NCBI GenBank assembly: GCA_045046905.1
Contig: JASFYU010000055.1
Span: 1-5,594 of the forward strand
DNA from: JASFYU01 sp045046905
Lineage (GTDB): Bacteria > Bacteroidota > Bacteroidia > Flavobacteriales > Flavobacteriaceae
Reading direction: 5' to 3'
DNA: 5,594 nt
The translations under genes and the position numbers were made by a program. The notes beneath the pieces are model-generated. The model did no database searches, had not been told where the DNA came from, and was given only the letters and a program-made list of their open reading frames with translations. Positions 1-5,594 of the stretch are shown here, piece after piece; the first letter of the stretch is position 1, and each line of letters begins with the position of its first letter.

Positions 1-55
1 ACAATATTTAATATTTTATACAGATTATTGACGGTAAAAAAGAGAGGTTGACCCA

Positions 56-89
56 ATTGAATTAATAATACCAGCAAGTCTTAATTTTA
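56..89 (+). promoter_or_regulatory. Candidate Bacteroidota-type promoter upstream of the amidohydrolase gene
   Basis: An ATTG at 56-59 lies 26 bases (start to start) before TAATTTTA at 82-89. The known Bacteroidota sigma factor consensus is TTTG near -33 and TAnnTTTG near -7, with about this spacing. The match is three of four bases in the first box and five of six fixed bases in the second. Transcription would begin near base 96, giving a leader of roughly 45 bases. In DNA this AT-rich a partial match can arise by chance. I found no better match in the three gaps between genes. Confidence 0.3.
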
Positions 90-94
90 GAAGA

Positions 95-130
95 TTTACT
101 ATGTAAAATATACCTAATAACACAAATTAG
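95..130. promoter_or_regulatory. Two short inverted repeats in the leader, possible operator
   Basis: TTTAC at 95-99 and GTAAA at 103-107 form a perfect 5-base inverted repeat with a 3-base centre. CTAAT at 114-118 and ATTAG at 126-130 form another with a 7-base centre. Both lie between the candidate promoter and the ATG at 143, where a repressor could act. Five-base arms are common by chance in AT-rich DNA and the two repeats do not share a sequence, so this is only a pointer. Confidence 0.2.
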
Positions 131-142
131 CACCTAAACATT

Positions 143-1228
143 ATGAGGATTATAGCTTCAATTTTACTAGTATTCACTTTTCTTTCATGTACAAAAAACA
201 CTGAATATTACTCTTTAGACGACTATAACAAAGTTGAAAAAATTGATGTGCATATCCATGTAGCGACCGACAGAGATTTCTTTGTGGAACAGGCTCATAA
301 AGATAATTTTAGGATGCTCAATATTGTAGTGGATTTGTCTAAAGGTCCCGAATACATTCAAAGTGAATACTACCATCGTATCGATCAGAAAACCAGACAC
401 CCAGAAGACTTTGAATTCGCTACAGCTTTTTCAATCAAAAACTGGGATGACCCTGATTGGATAGCCAATACCATAGCGTGGTTAGATAAAAGTTTTAATG
501 AAGGAGCTATAGGTGTAAAAGTGTGGAAAAACATTGGAATGGTTTTTAGAGATAAAAATGGAGAGTTGGTAATGATCGATGACCCTAAATTAGACGCTAT
601 TTTCGACTATATAGAAAAAAGAGGCAAAACATTAATCGGACATTTGGGCGAACCAAAGAATTGTTGGTTGCCATTGGATCAAATGATAGTTAACAACGAC
701 ATCTCGTATTTCAAAGAACACCCACAATATCATATGTTCAAACATCCCGAAATGCCTTCCTATGAAGAACAAATTGCAGCAAGGGATAGAATGTTGGTAA
801 AACATCCGAACCTGACTTTCATTGGAGCGCACATGGGCAGCTTGGAACATGAGGTAGATGAATTGGCAAAGAGGCTTGATAAATTTCCTAATATGTCTGT
901 GGATCTGGCTGCCCGTATTGGGCAGGTGTTTTATCAAACTATAGAAGACCGAGAGAAAGTGAGAAATTTTTTCATCAAGTATCAAGACCGTTTACTTTAT
1001 GCAACTGATATGGGGGATAGTGGAAAACAAGATGCCTCAGAATTACAAAAAGAAATACATGATACATGGTTTTTAGATTGGCAGTTTTTAGTAACGGATG
1101 ATTGGATGACTAGCGACAGAGTAAATGAAAAATTTCAGGGAATTAAACTGCCAAGGGAAGTAGTTGATAAAATATATGTTAAAAATGCCCGAAAGTGGTT
1201 GAAGATGTTTCCTGATGAGCGACCATAA
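143..1228 (+). CDS. Amidohydrolase-2 family metal-dependent hydrolase, lipoprotein
   Basis: This 361-residue protein has a TIM-barrel metal hydrolase signature of the amidohydrolase-2 (PF04909, ACMSD-like) type. Residues 1-15 are a lipoprotein signal peptide ending in FLS before Cys16, so the mature enzyme should be lipid-anchored in the cell envelope. Visible site residues, by family analogy, are H37 and H39 (H-I-H, metal ligands after strand 1), K126 in GVKVWK, H167 in IGHLGEP (ligand), H230 in IGAHMGS (likely base) and D289 in YATDMGD (ligand). All are present, so an active enzyme is expected. Members hydrolyse or decarboxylate small cyclic substrates, amides or lactones; the substrate here is not evident. 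I recognise the region around GHLGEPKNCWLPL as typical of a widespread, uncharacterised Bacteroidota lipoprotein group. The ATG lacks a Shine-Dalgarno sequence, as is usual in this phylum, but directly precedes the signal peptide. It is the first gene of the apparent cluster. Confidence 0.85.
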   Translation: MRIIASILLVFTFLSCTKNTEYYSLDDYNKVEKIDVHIHVATDRDFFVEQAHKDNFRMLNIVVDLSKGPEYIQSEYYHRIDQKTRHPEDFEFATAFSIKNWDDPDWIANTIAWLDKSFNEGAIGVKVWKNIGMVFRDKNGELVMIDDPKLDAIFDYIEKRGKTLIGHLGEPKNCWLPLDQMIVNNDISYFKEHPQYHMFKHPEMPSYEEQIAARDRMLVKHPNLTFIGAHMGSLEHEVDELAKRLDKFPNMSVDLAARIGQVFYQTIEDREKVRNFFIKYQDRLLYATDMGDSGKQDASELQKEIHDTWFLDWQFLVTDDWMTSDRVNEKFQGIKLPREVVDKIYVKNARKWLKMFPDERP

Positions 1229-1296
1229 TAGTATAATAATTTGAAATCTAGTCTGTTGAAGTGAATATGAACTATAACGGGGATAAAACTTCAATT

Positions 1297-1325
1297 GCTT
1301 TTTGTCAAAATAAAACATAAAAAGC
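1297..1325 (+). other. Weak AT-rich inverted repeat before the jelly-roll gene
   Basis: GCTTTTT at 1297-1303 can pair with AAAAAGC at 1319-1325 across a 15-base loop, ending 12 bases before the ATG at 1338. Inside the same stretch TTTTGTCAAAA (1300-1310) is an 11-base palindrome with one central base. It could be a protein site or a weak leader hairpin. It does not look like an intrinsic terminator, because the stem is AT-rich and no T-run follows. The rest of the 109-base gap shows nothing clear. Confidence 0.2.
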
Positions 1326-1337
1326 ACAAACAAGAAA

Positions 1338-2627
1338 ATGTTTAACACACTACAATATATACTGCTCGTGGGTTTGATGGTCAGCCTCGGATGTACAGAG
1401 AACAAATCTGATAATAATGGATCAACTGTTACTGAAAAGCAATCGGAGAGTTTGATTGTGGAAGTTCCCCATATCGATTTTGTAGAAATGTCTGAAATAC
1501 AGAGTCATGAAACTAATGAAAGTACCATCTGGTATGATGATTTTTCTGCTAAAAAGGATTATATGGAATCAAGAGGTGAAATTGATGTCAATGTGAATTT
1601 TGGTACAATTGGAGGCTCGGTTGACATGGGTTTTGATAAAGGAGATGTTACAGGCAATGGAGACCGAAAAATGGTATTCGGAGACTTTCCAGGATATTCA
1701 CCCATTAGTAAGAAGGGTCAACAATTTGATGAGATATACTGGCGTGTTTATGTTAAACATGAACGTGGGTGGGAAGGTTCTCCCTCAAAAATGTCAAGGG
1801 CGACCAGCATTGTCTCCGATAATTGGCAACAGGCGATGATTGCGCATGTTTGGAGTGGTGCAGATAATACCCTGACCCTGGATCCGGCACGAGGGGTTGA
1901 CGAACAAACGGATCAAATTAAAACAACCAAATACAATGATTTTGATAAGCTGTCATGGCTAGGGAACATACCAACATCGAATTTAAAAATTTCATCGACC
2001 GAAGAGTCGGGTTATTGGGTTCTTGTAGAATCTAGGGTGAAATTGAACTCTCCGGGAGAGGATGATGGTCTAAACCAGCTTTGGATTGATGGAAGGCTTG
2101 AGGTAGAACGTAAAAATCTAAATTTTAGAGGCAGTTATGTGGGTCATGGAATCAATGCAGTATTTCTAGAATCCTATTGGAACAAAGGGTCGATAAAAAC
2201 CCAAGGGCGCTGGTTTGATAATTTTATAATATCGACCATTCCAATTGGCCCAGTACTATGTTCATCAAGCCCAACCCTATTCAAAACACCATACCAAGGC
2301 CCAGATAAATTGTCTACTTGGCAAGTTGAGCTGGCCTCAGACTATGACGGTAATGATATTGTATTTAAATCCAATGGATTAGGAACAAAAGAAAAAGTAA
2401 TAATAAATCAAAGTAGTGGTGTTTTCGTAGGCTCCTTAGATGAAAAAATTGCGCTTTTGTCCGGTGAAATCTATTTTAGTAGAGTACGACAAAAAAGTTC
2501 AAATGGGGAGTGGTCAGATTGGAGCAGATGGCATCAGGGATTTAAAGTCGAGAATCTTGAGGCAATCCTGCCTGAGAGTGAGACGGGCCTACGAGGCATG
2601 AAAAAGGAAAAAATAGGAATCATTTAG
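1338..2627 (+). CDS. Lipoprotein with polysaccharide-lyase/lectin-like jelly roll and Fn3-like domain
   Basis: This 429-residue protein starts with a lipoprotein signal peptide (lipobox SLGC, Cys19), then a polar linker to about residue 62. Residues 63-300 read as a concanavalin-A-like jelly roll: an opening WYDDFS, then a YWRVYVKHERGW strand with a nearby K-x-x-R (151-154), later GYWVLVESRVKLN, an LWIDGRLEV strand and a closing RWFDNFIIS. That order of motifs is familiar from PL14/PL20-type lyases and LamG-like binding domains. Residues 305-405 resemble a fibronectin-III-like module with the ending EWSDWSRWHQGF. The last 20 residues are basic and unassigned. It could cleave or only bind a glycan; I cannot name catalytic residues with certainty. 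The A-rich stretch before the ATG is the only translation signal. It lies 39 bases before the glycosidase gene, suggesting joint transcription. Confidence 0.7.
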   Translation: MFNTLQYILLVGLMVSLGCTENKSDNNGSTVTEKQSESLIVEVPHIDFVEMSEIQSHETNESTIWYDDFSAKKDYMESRGEIDVNVNFGTIGGSVDMGFDKGDVTGNGDRKMVFGDFPGYSPISKKGQQFDEIYWRVYVKHERGWEGSPSKMSRATSIVSDNWQQAMIAHVWSGADNTLTLDPARGVDEQTDQIKTTKYNDFDKLSWLGNIPTSNLKISSTEESGYWVLVESRVKLNSPGEDDGLNQLWIDGRLEVERKNLNFRGSYVGHGINAVFLESYWNKGSIKTQGRWFDNFIISTIPIGPVLCSSSPTLFKTPYQGPDKLSTWQVELASDYDGNDIVFKSNGLGTKEKVIINQSSGVFVGSLDEKIALLSGEIYFSRVRQKSSNGEWSDWSRWHQGFKVENLEAILPESETGLRGMKKEKIGII

Positions 2628-2645
2628 ATGTAATTCTGAATATTC

Positions 2646-2652
2646 AGGAGAG
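2646..2652 (+). promoter_or_regulatory. AGGAGAG ribosome binding site supporting a GTG start
   Basis: AGGAGAG is the only good Shine-Dalgarno match before a gene in this window. It ends 14 bases before the GTG at 2667, a somewhat long spacing. An in-frame TAA at 2655-2657 rules out any earlier start. A CCCA/TGGG mini-hairpin (2660-2671) covers the GTG and may affect initiation. The next alternative is TTG at 2688, which has no ribosome binding site but still leaves an intact signal peptide. Confidence 0.4.
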
Positions 2653-2666
2653 AATAAAACCCACAG

Positions 2667-4805
2667 GTGGGATTAAATATTTTTATTTTGAAGATAATAA
2701 TACAAACAAACGGGTATGCTTGGATAGTGTTTTTTTTGTCCATCTCTCTTTCCGCTTTTGCGCAAGATATTCAAATCAAATCTGGTTATATTGAAATTAA
2801 TTATGATAATGATTTCAAACGCGATATTCAATGGTTATCGGCATCTGGCAACTCTCTAACCTATTTTGATTCAAATATTCAAGAGAATATTGTAATTAAC
2901 GGGATCAATTGTAAAATCTTCACAATTGATTCTAAGCAAGTAAAACAAAACACAGTAGATCATAAGGAATTTGGTATATGTATAGAAACTATACTTACAG
3001 GATTTTATCGCAACAATGATTTATTTGTCGAGCGGCAAACAAAAGTTCTTCTTCCAAAAAGTTTTCCGAACGTAGCCTTATTTCAAACTACTTATCAAAA
3101 CCTTGGTAAAAAAAGAGTGCATATAGACTCGGTTTACAGCCAACGTATTGCATTGGATCATCTTAGCCGCTTGCCTAAAGAAGAGAAAGAATATACCTTA
3201 ACATCCTTTCAGGGAGGAATAAATAAATGGGGCGAAGATTATTCTTTAATACCGCTTATATCAGGATTCGAGCAAGACAATTTTCAGGGCATGCACCTCA
3301 CGGCCGATGGTGAAGTTATTGGCGGGGGAATGCCTTTCATTGATATTTGGGGAAAAACAATGGGTGTTGCATTGGCTCATCTTGAAACAAGACCACAATG
3401 GGTTTCTTTGCCCGTCAAAGTGCGTAATGACAATAGCGTTGAGGCAGGTATTCTCGAAGTGCCAGATGAAAGTATTGGAATGAACGCATGGCTCGAACCA
3501 AAAGAAAAGTATACGACCGTATTCAGTGCTGTAATATTTCATAAGCTTGATTATTATGATGCGCTACACACCTATGGAAACCTTTTGAGGAAGCGTGGTG
3601 TCGATATTCCAAAGACTTCACCAAAACAAGCATATGAGCCTTACTGGAAAAGTTGGGGGTTCGAACTAGATTTTACCTTGGAGGAGATTTATGATATACT
3701 GCCAGAGCTTAAGTCAATGGGCATTAATATCGCCAATCTTGATGACGGGTGGTTCGATTATTATGGCGATTGGGAGTTTGATCGGTCACCGGGGAAATTC
3801 CCTAACGGACAGCAGGATATGATTGCTTTTGTCAACAAGGTTCATCAAATGGGATTCAAGACCAACCTGTGGTGGTATCCATTGGGTGTAAGCCCTGAAA
3901 GTCGATTGACAAAAGAACACCCAGACTTTCTGGTAATGGATAAAGAAAGAAATTTTCCAAAAGATTCTAGATCTCTTTATCAATTATGTCCGGCCTATGC
4001 TCCTGCCATGGAGCATATTCAAAAACTTGTGGAACGTTTCACAGCTGAATGGGGTTACGATGGTTTGTACTCCGACACTAGAGGATTATCGGCAGTTCCT
4101 CCATGCTATAACGTTAAACACAGACATAAAACCCCTTTAGCATCTTTTCAGGCGGTACCGAAAGTATTCGAAGTCATAGATAAAACCCTAAAAAAGTATA
4201 ATAAAGAAGCAATTCATGAAGTCTGTATTTGTGCGGCTCCACATTCTCCATATAGTATGCCCTACTATGATGTTGCCAGCGCATCAGACCCGATAAACCT
4301 ATTTCAGACCCGGCGCAGGATTAAAGTGGAAAAGGCTATTCATGGATCTTCATTTGCAGTTGGCGATTGTTATCAGGTTCCTGATGATGAGTGGAGTGGA
4401 TTTTCTGTGCCACAAGCATTTGAAAGCGCAATCGGGACAGGTGCTCAGGTTACTACATTTTACACAGACTTAGATTCGACACAACATCGCCATTGGAATC
4501 GTTGGTTCAAGAATTACACCAAGCTAAAACTAAGCAGTGCAGAGTATGTCAACTTATACGACCTAGCCTATGATAGTCCTGAGATACACGTAATAAAAAA
4601 AGAGGATGATATTTTTTATGGTATTTACGCCGACTTATGGTCAAAGACAGATACTATTGAACTACGTGGTTTGATAAAAGGCAGTAACTATTCGGTGATT
4701 GATTATGCTCATAATAGACAATTAACCACTGTGAATGGCAGTGACCCATTTATTAATATAGGTTTCCGAGATTATTTATTGTTATGGTTACGACCTGAAC
4801 AGTAA
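2667..4805 (+). CDS. Secreted GH36-like (clan GH-D) glycosidase, putative alpha-galactosidase
   Basis: This 712-residue protein (GTG start; 705 residues from the TTG at 2688) has a type I signal peptide ending in AFA before Gln33, so it is probably periplasmic or secreted. It has the usual GH36 plan: an N-terminal beta-sandwich (about 35-310), a TIM barrel (about 322-605) and a C-terminal beta-domain (about 620-712). Barrel landmarks are YWKSWGF, NLDDGW (D359, D360, W362; substrate binding), LWWYPLG, DGLYSDTRG (D470, likely nucleophile), AVPPCYN, ASASDP (D541, likely acid/base) and AVGDCYQ. Family members hydrolyse alpha-galactosides or alpha-N-acetylgalactosaminides with retention. The lysine normally two residues before the nucleophile is Tyr468 here, so the sugar specificity may differ. 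The length is normal and no residue loss or frameshift is seen. It follows the jelly-roll lipoprotein by 39 bases and precedes the small secreted protein by 66. Confidence 0.82.
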   Translation: MGLNIFILKIIIQTNGYAWIVFFLSISLSAFAQDIQIKSGYIEINYDNDFKRDIQWLSASGNSLTYFDSNIQENIVINGINCKIFTIDSKQVKQNTVDHKEFGICIETILTGFYRNNDLFVERQTKVLLPKSFPNVALFQTTYQNLGKKRVHIDSVYSQRIALDHLSRLPKEEKEYTLTSFQGGINKWGEDYSLIPLISGFEQDNFQGMHLTADGEVIGGGMPFIDIWGKTMGVALAHLETRPQWVSLPVKVRNDNSVEAGILEVPDESIGMNAWLEPKEKYTTVFSAVIFHKLDYYDALHTYGNLLRKRGVDIPKTSPKQAYEPYWKSWGFELDFTLEEIYDILPELKSMGINIANLDDGWFDYYGDWEFDRSPGKFPNGQQDMIAFVNKVHQMGFKTNLWWYPLGVSPESRLTKEHPDFLVMDKERNFPKDSRSLYQLCPAYAPAMEHIQKLVERFTAEWGYDGLYSDTRGLSAVPPCYNVKHRHKTPLASFQAVPKVFEVIDKTLKKYNKEAIHEVCICAAPHSPYSMPYYDVASASDPINLFQTRRRIKVEKAIHGSSFAVGDCYQVPDDEWSGFSVPQAFESAIGTGAQVTTFYTDLDSTQHRHWNRWFKNYTKLKLSSAEYVNLYDLAYDSPEIHVIKKEDDIFYGIYADLWSKTDTIELRGLIKGSNYSVIDYAHNRQLTTVNGSDPFINIGFRDYLLLWLRPEQ

Positions 4806-4871
4806 TCATTTAGCGACAATACGATAGTTGAAAGTAAGAAACTAATTATAGTGAAAAATCATTAAAATAGC

Positions 4872-5528
4872 ATGAAACAAAAAACAGGACATGGAGCTTT
4901 GTCACCATTTGCGAAATATTTATTCGTAATTTTTGTAGTAACGCCGAGTATTGCAATTGCTCAGGAAAGACCAGAAGTTTTTTTTCGAGAAGATTTTAAG
5001 GAAAGCCCTGCCGAAATACCTATTACACAGAATCATATAGTGAATTCTGATCTTGTTATTTCTTTATATGGTTCAGGAGCAGATATGATAAAGAAAAGTC
5101 ATCATGATAAGCCTGCTGATGACCCATATTATATATGGTCAGGATTATGCAAAGGCACATGGGCGGTAACATTAAAGCATAAATCAAAATACGTTGATTT
5201 GTCTCAATTTGGAAAGATCAAATGGCGAGCGAAGCAGTCTGGCTTTCGTCAACTTCATATTATTCTAAAACTGGCTGATGGCACTTGGATAGTAAGCGAT
5301 TCATTTGATCCGGCTTCCGCAGACTGGCGTATTAGGGAATTCAATATTTCTGATATCCATTGGAAAATATTGGATATAGAAAGAATCTCAGAGAAAAAGG
5401 GGATTGAAAATCCCGACCTGAGTAAAGTAGAAGAAATTGGATGGACGGATCTCATGAAAGGCGGAGGGTCTATAGCGAGCTCCAGAGTAGATTGGATAGA
5501 AGTATATGGCTATCAGTTAAACAAATAG
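4872..5528 (+). CDS. Small secreted beta-sandwich protein of unknown function
   Basis: This 218-residue protein has a signal peptide ending in AIA before Gln31, no lipobox and no later membrane segment, so it is probably secreted or periplasmic. The mature part begins FFREDF, then has a YYIWSG element (86-91), a basic stretch with KYVDLSQFGKIKWRAKQSGF (107-125), ILKLADGTW (131-139), DWRIREF (151-157), ENPDLSKVEEIGWTDLM (179-195) and the terminal SSRVDWIEVYG (203-213). The strands ending in a DWIEVYG-like segment suggest a galactose-binding-like or CBM-like beta-sandwich. I recall similar sequences encoded beside glycoside hydrolases in planctomycetes and Bacteroidota, but know of no established function. 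No catalytic motif is obvious, so carbohydrate binding or an accessory role is inference. There is no Shine-Dalgarno before the ATG. It is the last complete gene of the cluster. Confidence 0.7.
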   Translation: MKQKTGHGALSPFAKYLFVIFVVTPSIAIAQERPEVFFREDFKESPAEIPITQNHIVNSDLVISLYGSGADMIKKSHHDKPADDPYYIWSGLCKGTWAVTLKHKSKYVDLSQFGKIKWRAKQSGFRQLHIILKLADGTWIVSDSFDPASADWRIREFNISDIHWKILDIERISEKKGIENPDLSKVEEIGWTDLMKGGGSIASSRVDWIEVYGYQLNK

Positions 5529-5594
5529 ATATAGTGGCGCTGGGCATGGTAGGAGTAGTTCTTATTGGGTCGAGGTTGTTGATTACGATAACAT
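5521..5594 (+). pseudogene. Possible C-terminal relic of a paralogue of the preceding gene, cut by the window edge
   Basis: Beginning beside the stop codon of the small secreted protein gene but in another frame, bases 5521-5594 are open and read TNRYSGAGHGRSSSYWVEV followed by VDYDN. With one gap, the G-x-G, SS, W-x-E-V and final Y positions match the end of the preceding protein (residues 197-214): about 8 identities in 19. A stop at 5518-5520 and no start codon in this frame mean it cannot be a gene start; a decayed tandem copy or chance are the options. Codons differ from the parent, so any duplication is old. The match is short, hence low confidence. Confidence 0.3.

Noticed and set aside
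1..51. Possible C-terminal tail of an upstream gene (TIFNILYRLLTVKKRG then TGA)
   Set aside because: Only 16 codons, with no recognisable motif; the AT-rich stretch fits intergenic DNA equally well.
48..71. TTGACC followed by TAATAC, like a sigma-70 promoter
   Set aside because: The spacer is 12 bases, too short, and the consensus does not suit the likely phylum.
215..400. Minus-strand open frame inside the amidohydrolase gene (also at 632-985)
   Set aside because: Both lie wholly within a gene with strong family motifs and show no domain, signal or start context of their own.
1232..1237. TATAAT resembling a -10 box after the amidohydrolase gene
   Set aside because: No -35 partner at usable spacing, and Bacteroidota primary promoters use TAnnTTTG rather than TATAAT.
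1088..1405. Minus-strand open frame spanning the gap between the first two genes
   Set aside because: It overlaps the ends of two well-supported genes and its product is low-complexity, rich in Phe, Tyr and Ile, as expected for antisense of AT-rich DNA.
1600..1839. Second plus-strand open frame inside the jelly-roll gene
   Set aside because: It is an out-of-frame overlap; the jelly-roll frame carries the recognisable strands there.
3261..3542. Minus-strand open frames inside the GH36-like gene (also 3786-3983) and in the small secreted protein gene (5255-5455)
   Set aside because: They are antisense to conserved coding sequence and show no independent features.
5546..5594. ATG beginning a hydrophobic open frame at the window end
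   Set aside because: Only 16 codons are visible, there is no ribosome binding site, and the frame starting at 5521 has better similarity to a real protein.
1..5594. tRNA, rRNA, CRISPR array, insertion sequence or strong intrinsic terminator
   Set aside because: Reading the gaps and gene ends, I saw no repeat-spacer pattern, transposase motif, cloverleaf or GC-rich stem with a T-run.

Overview
The window looks like chromosomal DNA from a member of the Bacteroidota, most likely a flavobacterium-like environmental or marine polysaccharide degrader. The DNA is AT-rich. Ribosome binding sites are weak or absent before three of the four genes, which is usual in this phylum. Two products start with lipoprotein signal peptides (lipobox cysteine at residues 16 and 19) and the other two with type I signal peptides ending in A-x-A followed by Gln. 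The taxon is an inference; there is no rRNA or marker gene.

Layout, all on the + strand: a 142-base leader with a weak Bacteroidota-type promoter candidate and two small inverted repeats; a metal-dependent amidohydrolase-2 family lipoprotein (143-1228); a lipoprotein with a lyase/lectin-like jelly roll followed by a fibronectin-III-like domain (1338-2627); a secreted clan GH-D glycosidase related to GH36 alpha-galactosidases (2667-4805); and a small secreted beta-sandwich protein of unknown function (4872-5528). Gaps are 109, 39 and 66 bases with no strong terminator, so one transcript is plausible. After the last gene, another frame encodes a short peptide resembling the C-terminus of that gene, possibly the relic of a paralogue.

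All four products appear to leave the cytoplasm and two carry carbohydrate-related folds. I read this as a piece of a polysaccharide utilization locus: the jelly-roll protein would bind or cleave a glycan, the GH36-like enzyme would trim alpha-linked residues, the amidohydrolase might act on a lactone, ester or other modified product, and the small protein might bind or assist. No SusC/SusD pair, sulfatase, regulator or transporter lies in the window, so the substrate cannot be assigned. The points most worth checking are the altered K-x-D motif of the glycosidase, the two poorly understood secreted proteins, and the C-terminal relic.
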